Below, one piece after another: positions 21,429 to 31,595 of a stretch of DNA of 64,000 nucleotides (position 1 is its first letter; every line of letters starts with the position of its first letter). Both the position numbers and the translations under genes were made by a program. Below the pieces are notes generated by a model. The model ran no database searches, was not told where the DNA came from, and saw only the letters and a program-made list of their open reading frames with translations. Origin of the DNA: Rhynchopus sp. YZ270_cl-10 (taxonomy: Eukaryota; Euglenozoa; Diplonemea; Diplonemida; Diplonemidae); contig OZ037836.1 of assembly GCA_964035575.1 (NCBI GenBank), positions 124,001-188,000 of the forward strand, in the 5' to 3' direction.

Positions 21429-21965
21429 TTTAGAGAATGAAAACACGAACGACCTGAGCATCCCCTGCAAGAGACCACAAGAACTGTGCCTCTGCGAAGA
21501 CGAGCCCATACTGCACTCAGTCTCATCACTAGGGATCAACCAAGATCTTGACTCAAGCAGGACCACCAAGTATACATTCACGAGAACGCGCACACGTGAA
21601 GACAAAACAGACAGCTTCCGGACAACAAAAGGAAAAAGTGTGTAGAGGGAAAACAGACAAGAACGAGAAGGGAGCTCGGTAAGATTACTAAGTTAGCCAC
21701 AATAACAAAACCACAACTAAACAAAGGGTCGTGTATGGTGTACGTGTAGAGAATATAAAACAATTGCACATAACAGGCACTTCCAGGTAATAGGGTGCTT
21801 GCGTGCCTGGTAGTGTAGCAGGGGGAAAAGTGGAGAAAAAAACATCAATAAATGAGAGGAAGTATTGAACATGTGATGTGTAAAGGTTATGGCACATTCA
21901 AGTCAGTCGCGGAGCCAGTGTGCAGAATATCCATCCAGGAGATCAAAGTAGGCCCAGTCAGATGC
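21429..21965. other. Intergenic with satellite remnant
   Basis: 21467-21600 is a degraded copy of the CAAGAACTC satellite (GAGACCACAAGAACTGTGCC, CATCACTAGGGATCAACC). 21813-21913 is the 3-prime flank shared with the other cyclase-like gene. No gene. Confidence 0.55.
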
Positions 21966-23738
21966 TCACTGCTTCGCCACGTCCTCGTACACAGGAACCT
22001 TCAGAACAACTCTCGCACACACCGCAACGGTCAGTGGCGTGTCTGCACAGTCACCCTTCGCTGCCTCCGCCGCCACCTGCTCTGCAGTCGCAGCACCCCT
22101 CAGGTACCCACGCACCGCTGTGTTGTACGCATCCCAACGCTTCTCACCGCCAATAACGTACATCCACTCATCGTCGTCAACAATGTCAGCCTCGTTGTCA
22201 GACAACACAAGCTCCGCAACGATCTCAGCTTCGCAGTTCTGCGACACTTCCACCTTGCACGGAAGCAGACGCAGGTCGTGTTCGCACTCAGCATCGCTGA
22301 AGCAAATACGGTTGCACAGCACGCCGCAGCCAAACACACGTCCTGCACGTTCAATGAGGTGCACGTCACGCACCAGTGTGCCCACCATGCTGAAGCGGCG
22401 CATCACTTCACACCCCATGTCACCACGCAGCAGCTTCCCAGTCGCTATCCCGACGTTGAACGCTGCTGACATGTGTTCCCCACCCGTCCGCCGCAGCACT
22501 GTTGCTGCGTGCAGTGCTGAGGTGGCGTGGTTTGCACACTTCCGCGACGCGTTGAACGAGCAGTGCACCCTGTCCCCGACAAACACGTCCACCATCCCGT
22601 GCCTTGTTGCCGTGGCGTTCAACGCGTTCAGCAGCACTGCCGTGAACAGCTCAGAGAAGCGTGTACCGTCCTCCGACACAAGACGCAGCGTGTCCTTCAC
22701 GTTCACTGTGAACAGTGTTGCCTTTGTAAATGTGAGGCCCAGGACACGCGCCACCGCGTCTTGTTTCATATCGATGCTGCGCGTCTGCTTCCTCCCGTGT
22801 GCGTGCTGCTGACACTTCCTCCTGAAAAAGAACTTGAAGTACTGCTCACCTGTGTCACAGATGTGTCGGTGTCCTCCTCCTCTGCAAACGGCAGACACGT
22901 GGCCGGCAGGTACGCCTTGTACACACGCAGGTTCTGCTCCAGCCTCCACAGTGCCACTGTCATCCCCACAGGCAGCTCGTGTTCGTGCTGCTCCAGAAGC
23001 GCCGCCACCTGCTCCACGTCGTAGCCTGCCAGCAGTGTTGCGATCTCCTGCACGGCGTTGATGGTGCGTTCCATGGACGCCTGCTCCTTCAGCACGTCAC
23101 GTGCAAAGCCTCTGGTTGCGATGAAGTCAATGATGAAGACGGATGTGGCGATGAGAAAGAGACGCAACGACGCACCCACTGGCAGTGGGCACGGTAGATC
23201 CGTGCAGTGCGACCTGACATCCAAGTACTCCCGCCTGCTGCCGTCGCCCTCCTGCGGCACGAGCCCGGGTACGTCCAAGAGCCCAAACCTGAACACATCC
23301 TCCGCAGCAAGCAGCAGCAGCCAGCACGTCATCACTACGACAAGCACGGAGACGACACGTTCCTGCACCTGCATCACGAGGAGGAAGTCCACAAGCAGCA
23401 CGACCATTGGCCACACTGTGTTGGAAGTGCTGCGCGCTGAAAGGTCCTGAAGCAGACAGCCAACAAAAAGAATGACGGCTATAGGCACAATCAGGGTTTC
23501 TGTTAAGGCACGTTTACACAGGATGCAGCAAGTTGCGAAGAAGCACGTGAACAGGATGATGAACAACGCCAGCACAGCGACCGCACGGTCTGCAACCTCC
23601 TGACCGGCATACGACAGGATCGACACAGCGGAGAACAAACAGCACACAACGTTGAACACACAAGAAGAGCGTCCGCCGTTTGCGTTCCTTGCTTCCCACA
23701 GTGCCGTCCAGCGACAGTGCAGACTCCAGACAGCGCAT
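21966..23738 (-). pseudogene. Cyclase-like membrane protein, frameshifted paralogue
   Basis: Paralogue of the gene at 18766-20505. The start is the ATG at 23738 (MRCLESALSLDGTVGSKERK), matching MRRALQNVFSLDGSVDAKEA of the open copy. The frame changes once near 23650, before the first membrane segment, and again near 22785, in the Ser/Thr-rich link, where the copy carries a net 11-bp excess (GCGCGTCT and CCC) compared with the open copy. The cyclase-like part (21966-22770) is nearly identical to the open copy, while the membrane part is clearly different. The 3-prime half may therefore have been overwritten by gene conversion. Unless rescued by sequencing error correction, it is a pseudogene. 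Confidence 0.75.
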
Positions 23739-25265
23739 ATTTGCTTAAAAAACACCTGGTGGAAGAAAAGAAGTGGATACTGACATGATAGATGCCCACA
23801 TCGACACATGGAGGGTGTATGAGGTTATACCAAGACCTTTGCATAAGTAAGATCACCAAGTGTTCATTACTTGGATACGTCCCGCTGCTATTCCTTTGCA
23901 ACCTATGGAGTCTGCTGAGTGTTTAGTGCACCCGAAGGGCATCCAAAAGCAGCTAGACAAGAGTGCCATGGCTCTGTCATGAGCGCAGTTTTGGGCGAAA
24001 AATACACAGACCATCCGGCAAAAAAAAAGGATAAAAGAAGCGTTGCTGGGTACAACATGGACGCATACAACAACCCTCTCGTATGACAAAGTGTACTTTG
24101 GTACAATGACCGGTGCTCCGTGGGTGGACCCCCTACATCCATTTCGAGGTGAACATAATAATGTGATAATAAAGGGATAAAAAAAGCAACAGGGGGAGAC
24201 TTACCGGGGGTGGTGTGTGGTGGGCCTTTTATTCACTCTAACGTCGGTTAAGATATTGTCTTCATGCATGAAGAAGAAGAGCATGCTGTACCCTCGAATT
24301 TTGTATTTTTAAAAAAAAATCGTTTTTTTTTGGTGTCTCACAATCGCGTGTCTTTATAATACCGTATCTATTGTCTATAAAAATGTTGGACCAAAAAAAA
24401 AGTGGGACTTTTTGAGAATTTTGAGAATTGGGAGCCTTTTTCCGGTCAGGAGTAGAACTAGCACTTCGGAGTTCTGTCCTTACTTCAAAAACTCTAAAAA
24501 GTGTGGAATTTAAAGGATTTTTGCACCATATTCAATTGGGACTTTTTTCCCGGGTCCAACATTTTTTATAGATACTGGCGTGGGCCGAAAAAAAAAACAA
24601 AGTGTCACTTTGCTGTACTTTCGTTTGTACCCCTAGTCTAGGCTAGAAGTACTGTTTTAGGGCTGTTTCCACGCCACACCAGATACAGTAAATTTATGAA
24701 CATCACGCGCGCGAGTGTTGGCAGAGAGTGAGCAAAGGGGATTGTGTGGAGGGGGAGAGGGGAGGGGTTTTTTCGATGCGCGTACCCCCATCCGGTGATA
24801 GGTGATACAATACATGGTCTTGTGGAGGGGGAGAGGACAAACCAGAAGAGAGCGGTTCCTTTAACAAAGATGCATGTGGGAATGTGCTGAAGCGAGCAGC
24901 GTACATATCATCTTGTAAAATGACAACTCAAAGGAAGTAAAAGAAAAACGTCAGCTACTCCCTTTTCTCTCCTTAAAAAAAAATATCTGAAAAAGAGCTA
25001 TTAAAAAAAGGGGATAATAGTTGCAACAGTTGTTTTGTGGTTTTGGTGTTGCAACACGAGATGCGGGCCAACGCCAAATGTATGGATCACTCAAATTCAC
25101 TAAGATGGAAAAAGAAGAAGCAGTAAGGGGGAATATCATTATCGAACTTATTCCACATTACGCAACAATCCCACAACGAAAAAGAAAAAAATGCACAAAA
25201 ACAATACTCTTGCAAGAAGCCTTCTAAAGGTTGATTTATTTCGTAAAAATGTCTCCTATTCTTTT
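23739..25265. other. Intergenic, no gene; two repeat remnants
   Basis: 24363-24395 and 24554-24577 form an inverted repeat (GTATCTA...AAAATGTTGGACC) around about 160 bp, MITE-like. 24765-24831 matches the 139-bp insert found inside the LRR gene at 38.4 kb (TTTTCGATGC..., GATAGGTGATACAATACAT). No coding signal otherwise. Confidence 0.6.
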
Positions 25266-25955
25266 TCAGAGCTTCGCCTGCTTCGCCTGCTGCGCCTGGT
25301 ACTTCTTGAATCCTGGAAGAAGTTTGGGGAGCATCTTATTGAAGTCTGAGTGCGTCTCTGTGTACATCGGGAGCTGCTTGCAGTCGCCGACCCAACGCAT
25401 CACATTGGGGTACGCATCAAGGCTGTGGAGGTTGAAGAACTCCGGCAGGCACTGCGACACCTCCGCGAAGGCGCAGATGTCTGCCACAGTCACCACATCC
25501 CCGACCAGCCACTTTGACTCACCAAGCATCTTGTTCAACGTCTTCAGTGACTGCACAGCGCGCACCTCCTGCATCTTCGTGAACTCAGCACCACCACCAA
25601 GGTCCGGACGCACTGCAGGCGCAAACCATGCCATCGTGATAGCGCGAGTGTTGACGTGGTGCCAGTGAAGGTACTCCTCGATGCGTGCACGGACCTGAGG
25701 GTCCTTCGGGTATAGAGCCCAGTTGTGTTTGTCTGCAAGGTACGTGAGGATCGCGTGCGACTCATTCAGAACAAAGCCGCCGTCGTCGATGCGGGGAAGT
25801 GTATGGAATCGGCCGTACTGTGTCATGCCGGGCTGGCGGTTCTGCTTTCCGGGGAAGACGCTGACACGCTTGTACTCTGTGCGCTCCATGCGAAGACACC
25901 ACTCCACAGCGCGCGCAGGCTGGGAGATGGCAAAGGTGTACAGAGTGAGCGACAT
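25266..25955 (-). CDS. Glutathione S-transferase, theta-like
   Basis: 229 residues from the ATG at 25955 (MSLTLYTFAISQPAR); an in-frame TTG at 25988 is not used. Residues 1-78 are the thioredoxin-fold N-domain. Ser11 is in the position of the catalytic Ser of theta-class enzymes, TLPRIDD (52-58) carries the cis-Pro, and ESHAI (65-69) is the glutathione gamma-glutamyl binding motif. Residues 90-205 are the helical C-domain with LVGDVVTVADI, a family hallmark. The length is normal. The enzyme would conjugate glutathione to electrophiles in the cytosol. No signal peptide. It lies downstream of the phospholipase gene on the same strand, with a 0.9-kb gap. Confidence 0.9.
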   Translation of the reverse strand: MSLTLYTFAISQPARAVEWCLRMERTEYKRVSVFPGKQNRQPGMTQYGRFHTLPRIDDGGFVLNESHAILTYLADKHNWALYPKDPQVRARIEEYLHWHHVNTRAITMAWFAPAVRPDLGGGAEFTKMQEVRAVQSLKTLNKMLGESKWLVGDVVTVADICAFAEVSQCLPEFFNLHSLDAYPNVMRWVGDCKQLPMYTETHSDFNKMLPKLLPGFKKYQAQQAKQAKL

Positions 25956-26847
25956 TGTGTTGTGTTGTCTTTTGATGTCCTGTAGCAAATAGGATAAGTG
26001 ATAAGTGGTGCTGCAAGGAACCCCAGGCTACAGAAGAGTTAACAATGAAGGAAAAAGAAGGACACTAACTTCGGAAACCTAGGAAGGGTTTCGCCTTTTG
26101 GGAGACACACAAAGTGCCAGGTTCTCTGATATGCACGGAACCACCCTGCACCTCTTTGTCATCTTGCTTCCCGTGCAATAGGTGGGGAAACGTTTCGCAG
26201 TCGAAACTAGGTTTTATAGTCCCTATTGAAAACCACATTGTTTTGTTCTTCCTTTTTTTTGCTTTCAACATTTTTGATTTATTTTATTTTTTGTTTGGGA
26301 GACACGGTCCACGAGTCGGTTCTGTGGAAAAAACGGCACGGAACCACCTGTGTGCTACACTTGTTACACTTTTCATGTCTATCCATGGAAACTGTATCAC
26401 AAGTGACACCATCGGGGGGGAAATATTTTTAACTGCGGAAGACCCAAAACAAACTCACGAAAAAAAGAGTTTTTCTCGCGAAGTGTGGTGGTGGTGGGGG
26501 AGAATAAAATATTACGAAAATCATGCACTCTTCAAACCCTCCTTTTCCGTTTTCTCCTCACAGGGAAAAAAATACATGCCAACAAGACAACACCACGTTG
26601 ACTGCTGCTTACATCACACAAACAAGCACAAAACACAAACACACTGAAAAAGGCCAGATACAGAAAGGCAATACACGCTTGAAACAAAATACAAACACGA
26701 AGGAGAAAAGCCGACAACATGATCAAGACACATCAACATACGCCAGCCGCCTACATTTTCTGCAAATACATCAGAACACTGGGAAATATCCTTCAAATTG
26801 GGTGGACACACACAGGAACCCCTCCATAAACCTGACTGAGTTGACGC
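25956..26847. other. Intergenic with two hairpin-module remnants
   Basis: 26090-26213 is a clear copy of the hairpin module, in which the GTTTCG/CGAAAC stem has the loop CAGT. 26285-26400 is a much older copy that keeps GGTTCTGTGG...CGGAACC and the GAGACACGG stretch but not the rest. The remainder, 26410-26847, has no recognised feature. Confidence 0.6.
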
Positions 26848-28752
26848 TCATGCGTTAACAACGAGCAGCGAGCTTGCACCGTCTCCGTAGAAGAGCGACC
26901 CGCTGAAGGGGTTCCCTGGCGCAGCACCGTGGTACGCGAAGGACTGAAGGACGGACCCACTGCACAGCCCCAGCGTGGCCCTTCTCGTGCCCGACACTAT
27001 AGACGACGTGTTGACTGCAGGTTGGTCCACACAGAGGCTTTGGTTCGCGAACACCCTCAGCGTGGCGTCCTTCCTGTGGATGAACTGCTGGCTCGCCACG
27101 TTGTTGTGGGCAGGGTCAGTGGTGCATGGGGTGACGGTCAGGTTTTGGCCAAGGGTCATGCTCCCCCCGTCAAGGCAGAAGTCTACCTTATCGATCTGCA
27201 CCGACAGCGTGTTCATCGTTGTGCCCTGCGCCTCGTTGATGTACCACGCACTGGTGACACCTGCCTGAGGGGAAACAACCACGTTGTAAGCAGCCTCCCT
27301 GACGTCTCTGTGCTTTTGGTAGTGAGTGAGCAGCCACTCGGAGACGTGCTTCTGTGCTGTCACGGTATTCGGGTAGTCTACGTCCGCCATGTGTGCGTGC
27401 ACGGTCATGATGTGTGTCTGGAGTGAGTTAGGCGTCAGCTCGGCCTCGATAGCGAGACCGTCCTTCTGTGGCGGGACTGCCGCGGGGAGGTGCAGCGGGC
27501 AGTCTGTCCTGGGTGTGTCGAGCGTGTCGAAGAGGTGCTCGAACGTCGCCGCCCATGCGTCCCGCTTCGTCAGCGGTGTCGTGTCCATGCCGAGCAGCTT
27601 CCTCGTGGTCGCCATGATCGACGTCAGGTCGTACTCCGAATCTTTCGCAGGCTTCTGCGTATCAGGCGGGCCCGACTCGATACCACCCTTCGGCAGCCAA
27701 GGGGAGATCAGCACAGTGGGAAGACGAACACCCAAACGGTCGAAGTTGAACGCGTCTGGGAAGCTCTCTTGCCCGTCGCCTGGGTGCGGTGCCGAGAGCG
27801 GTGTGGGCACGTGGTCGTAGTACCCACCGTGCTCGTCGTATGTGATGATGAAGAGCGTCTCCTCCCACTGAGGCGAGCTGCGCAGTGCTTCGTACACATC
27901 CTTGTAGTAGGCCTCCCCAGCAGCCATGTCGTGGTCGGGGTGCTGGTCGCTCGAGCCCACACCGGTGGTCATGTTGATTCCGGACCTCGGGTTGATCCAT
28001 GAGTACGTCGGCAGCGTGCCCTCCTTCGCGTCCTTCCAGAACTCCTCCATCGACGCAGTGTTCTTAGGGTTGTGCGCAATCGTGCTCATGAAAAGCTCCC
28101 ACGGCGTGTCGTTGTAGTAGTTCTTCCACGTGCCCCCGTTCTCCGTGACCTGGTCAAAGAAGCTCTTCTGTGTGAACAGCGCGCCCTTCTTGTTTTTGTA
28201 CCACGGGCCCGTCTCAGTCAGACCCTGTGAGGTGGCGGAGACTGCGAACATCCTGTTCGGCCACGTAGGCCCTGGCACGGAAGCAAAGAAACGGTCCATG
28301 ATGACAAACTCGTCGGCAAGCGCAGTGATGATGGGAACGGTCTCGGGGGTCTGCATGTCCATGACCTGGCAGTAGTTGGAAGACTCCTGCGCGGCTTGCC
28401 CCTGCACAAAGCCACCCATCGAGGCCACCGTCAAGTTGCCCTTCGCCACTTCAGTCTTGGTGAAGATCTTATCTGTGGTGCCCGGTGTGGTGTGGTCTGG
28501 GTCGCACAGCGACACCTGCGTCGCATTCTTCGATACGTAAACACGTTTCGAGGTGGGGTCAGAAGGGTCCACAAGGTTGCTCTCGTTTCCCGTCAGCCCG
28601 TTGACCTTGCCCTGACGGTAGAAGCCAAAGACGTGGTCAAACGAGCGGTTCTCCTCCATCAAAACAACGACTCTTTTGATCTTCCCGTCCCCAAACTTTG
28701 CGTCAGCCAAAGTGATGGCGGCCAGCACAGCTGCGGTGCGTGCCCACATCAT
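26848..28752 (-). CDS. Secreted phospholipase C-like phosphoesterase with C-terminal lectin-like domain
   Basis: 634 residues from the ATG at 28752 (MMWARTAAVLAAITLADA is a good signal peptide). The phosphoesterase domain of the acid phosphatase/non-specific phospholipase C family spans about residues 25-420. The hallmarks are EENRSFDH at 33-40, GPTWPNR at 161-167, DQHPDHD at 269-275 and TYDEHGGYYDHVP at 304-316. These are the motifs that bind metal and the phosphate group. Residues about 530-634 have the look of a ricin-type beta-trefoil (CLDGG, LGQNLTVTPC, SLCVD). The enzyme probably acts outside the cell or in a digestive vacuole on phospholipid head groups. The exact substrate is not shown by sequence. 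Confidence 0.88.
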   Translation of the reverse strand: MMWARTAAVLAAITLADAKFGDGKIKRVVVLMEENRSFDHVFGFYRQGKVNGLTGNESNLVDPSDPTSKRVYVSKNATQVSLCDPDHTTPGTTDKIFTKTEVAKGNLTVASMGGFVQGQAAQESSNYCQVMDMQTPETVPIITALADEFVIMDRFFASVPGPTWPNRMFAVSATSQGLTETGPWYKNKKGALFTQKSFFDQVTENGGTWKNYYNDTPWELFMSTIAHNPKNTASMEEFWKDAKEGTLPTYSWINPRSGINMTTGVGSSDQHPDHDMAAGEAYYKDVYEALRSSPQWEETLFIITYDEHGGYYDHVPTPLSAPHPGDGQESFPDAFNFDRLGVRLPTVLISPWLPKGGIESGPPDTQKPAKDSEYDLTSIMATTRKLLGMDTTPLTKRDAWAATFEHLFDTLDTPRTDCPLHLPAAVPPQKDGLAIEAELTPNSLQTHIMTVHAHMADVDYPNTVTAQKHVSEWLLTHYQKHRDVREAAYNVVVSPQAGVTSAWYINEAQGTTMNTLSVQIDKVDFCLDGGSMTLGQNLTVTPCTTDPAHNNVASQQFIHRKDATLRVFANQSLCVDQPAVNTSSIVSGTRRATLGLCSGSVLQSFAYHGAAPGNPFSGSLFYGDGASSLLVVNA

Positions 28753-29299
28753 GTTACGTAAGCAGTGGTATTTCGTCTGTGTGGTTTGTGGTGGTGTGTA
28801 GTGGGAAGGGTAGTGGCAGTGGATTAGGAAATGAAGAAAAAGAGGGTGGGTGGGGTTCGCGGATTCGCGTATTCAGCCGGAAAATACCAACGTCACGACG
28901 TTTGTGACAAGAAACCATATGTGAAAGAACCTCCCTTATTCCCTTTACCCAACAAACACAACTGTCTAAAAGCCACACTTAGTGGGCAAGAATGACCCTA
29001 TACACACCACACTGAATAAACATCAGAGCACGTACCTGCAGATCCACAGTTGTTTAACATACAGTGCACACACCCGACAACGCAAAGAGGAAAAACATTT
29101 TACACAGCCCAAATCTTCATCTTTGTGATCAAGATCTTGACAATTCCCACAAAAACGTGGACCACATTACAAACCGATGCTACCCTCATCAACATTAAAC
29201 ACATATTTGCCAACTGATGTGTCCTCACTAAACTGCCACCATGTCTGCTTTCGCTGGAAGAGCGACTTCAGGAAGCCCGTTATGCAGCACACCTCATTG
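28753..29299. other. Intergenic, no gene seen
   Basis: Spacer between the phospholipase start and the 3-prime end of the next LRR gene. Nothing recognised. Confidence 0.5.
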
Positions 29300-30220
29300 T
29301 CATTGTGCGTGTCTCTGCCGTTTGTGTGCTTGCTGGGGGGATTCGTCTCTGCTGCGTTTCGGGCGTGCTTCAACCACAAGCTTGCTCAGCTTCTTGTTTT
29401 CCCTTTCCCTCAGCGCGCACTCCTTTACCAGGGCAGACACAACACTGCTGCAGCCGGTAAGGTAAATACTCTTCAACGAAGTGCACCTATGAACAAAACC
29501 CCAAGAACAGCAATACATAACCCTGCTGAGTGGTGACAGATCTAGGGTGGTTAAGCCTTCGCAGCCGTTGAGAAAGTCGCTACTGATTTCTGTCAAGTTG
29601 CTAAGGGGCGAGAGATCCAGAGTGATTAAGCCTTTGCAGCCGAAGAGAAAGCAGGCACCGATTTTTGTCAAGCTGTTGAGTGGTCTCAAATCCAAACTGG
29701 TTAAGCCTTCGCAATTGGTCAGAAAGTGTTTGCCAACCTCCGTGACATTGATAAACCCAGAGAGGTCGATGCTTGTTAACGAGGTGCAGTCGCAAAGAAA
29801 TTCTTCGCCAATTTGAGTCACAAAGGACACAGCACTCAGATCAAGTGTTGTTAACGATGTCACCATCAAGAACCCATCAGGAATGACAGTCGCAACCTCC
29901 GCCTGCAGAAGCAAACACGCCACCTCAGGATCATCCACATCCTCCAACGCCTCTGCCGTGATGTCTGTCACACCCAACGCATGAAGCTCTGCAATGGCTT
30001 CGTGCTTCTGTGTTTTTGTGAGGATGATTGTGTCACCAGCACTCAGCTGCGTCATGTCCGCTCCTTCCCCCATCGCTTCGTCTCCGAAACTCATGCAAAA
30101 GCTGTCTTCAGGCAACCCCATTGAAGACGCCACCTTCCGCCGCAAGTCCTCCACTGTGTCATCTGCACCCACCTCGACTGTGTGCTGATTCGCTCTGAAA
30201 TCCTCGAAGTGCACGTCCAT
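29300..30220 (-). CDS. UBL-LRR protein, type B, NLS-like tail
   Basis: 306 residues from the ATG at 30220. The UBL domain is at 1-70 (MDVHFEDFRANQHTVEVGAD, DLRRKVASSMGL, LSAGDTIILTKTQ). The helical linker (AIAELHALGVTDITAEALED) ends LLLQAEVATVIPDGF. About five LRR units follow (INVTEVGKHFLTNC, NSLTKIGACFLFGC, SNLTEISSDFLNGC). The C-terminal 25 residues are basic in two clusters, RPKRSR and KRQR, which resembles a bipartite nuclear localisation signal; the type A CaaX box is absent. Compared with other type B genes it has the DLRPLN/DLSPLS repeat form and a short 5-prime match. Partner and function are unknown. Confidence 0.86.
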   Translation of the reverse strand: MDVHFEDFRANQHTVEVGADDTVEDLRRKVASSMGLPEDSFCMSFGDEAMGEGADMTQLSAGDTIILTKTQKHEAIAELHALGVTDITAEALEDVDDPEVACLLLQAEVATVIPDGFLMVTSLTTLDLSAVSFVTQIGEEFLCDCTSLTSIDLSGFINVTEVGKHFLTNCEGLTSLDLRPLNSLTKIGACFLFGCKGLITLDLSPLSNLTEISSDFLNGCEGLTTLDLSPLSRVMYCCSWGFVHRCTSLKSIYLTGCSSVVSALVKECALRERENKKLSKLVVEARPKRSRDESPQQAHKRQRHAQ

Positions 30221-31595
30221 TTGTTTGTTGTGGTTTTGTGTTCTGAACTCTGTGTGTGGGGTGTGGTGGTAGGGGTGGATAGCAACGATAATTCCTTAAC
30301 AAACATCTGCCCGTAGTAGTGTCTGTATTATTTGTACTATTTTGCTACACTTGGCAATCAGCGATGTTTCTTTTTCCCCACAACAGGGGAAGGGATGCGG
30401 TCGAATGAAAATCACATCGGTAGAAAAGGCAGAGAATGTGGGGTTTTATTCTTTATGCAGAACACGATGATCGCTCCTGTGTGGCACATGACACACGTTT
30501 CTGTTTTACCTTTTTTTTTAAATTATTCATTTCGTTTCGTTCTCAGAGGGCTAAATATTGGCCGAAAAGCCTTTTTGCATTTGTGTCCACCGAAAAGCGG
30601 AGGCGGATCATACGTCTGTCTACGACATGTCCTTCTTGAAGACCCTCCTCGAGCAAATCTGTATCCAAAGACCTCGCAAAACAGCAGGATTTAGTTCCCC
30701 AGGTCGCCACATGGAAATGCAGCGCACCCACGTCCCCCGGCACAACCCACGTTTCCTTTCATTCGATAAATTATTGTACACAACAGACGAAGCGGTACGC
30801 GTACGGTTGTAAGGAAATAATACAAGCCGAAATGTTTGGGTGTCTTCGGCTCGAATGATTGGAATTGTGTGTGAAACTCAGACATAAATACTGGCTCTTC
30901 TGCGGATGCGTCCAATGAAAATCATTTCGTATAGAAGAGCTCAAGAATGTAGGTTTTATTATTTTGACAGATTGTAAGATAGGATGATACGTATCCGGCT
31001 GACCCACTAGTACGATGCCAGCCCGCAGAGCAAAGCACAACGTACCCTCTGCACAGAGAGGATGTGAACGCAGAACGATAGAACGGAAATTGAACACCTT
31101 TTCTGCAAGACTACTTTGGTCGTATTTAGTCAAACAAATGAACAAGATAAAAACAAAAAAGCTCGCGTTTCTTTTATCGAACAGATATTATTCTCCGCCC
31201 CGTACCCAAAACGTAAACACCACTTTGAATCAGAAAAAATATTTTCCTCTCCTTTTTTCTTCCACACGCGCTGGTTTTTGTGTTCGCTCATTTTTATCAA
31301 AAAGCTTTACCCTTACACGCTAGTTTCCAGTTTGTGGTCACGAGACTATTCTTCCCTCCACAGTACAGGTATGTTGTTTTGTTTTTGCACCGCATATTCC
31401 TTGAAGTCAGAAGAGAAAAACAACGACCCAAAAAGATACGTCGCGCACAACACATATATGACCAACGAACTGAATTTGAACATGTCCCTTGCACTGTCAC
31501 ACCTCATGGAAATGAGGTATCGTTAAAGACCCTAATGTATACCCTTCGTGCATGAGTGGACATCATGTGACCACCTTTGTCAACGATCAGCCACA
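30221..31595. other. Intergenic with dispersed repeats
   Basis: 30396-30455 and 30905-30965 are copies of a short repeat (GCGTCCAATGAAAATCA, then AGAATGTAGGTTTTATT) also found at 40935-40992. 31137-31310 is the only copy of the AAGCTTTTTGAT...TTGTTCA module in the opposite orientation. No gene is supported, including the short frames at 31116-31555. Confidence 0.55.
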
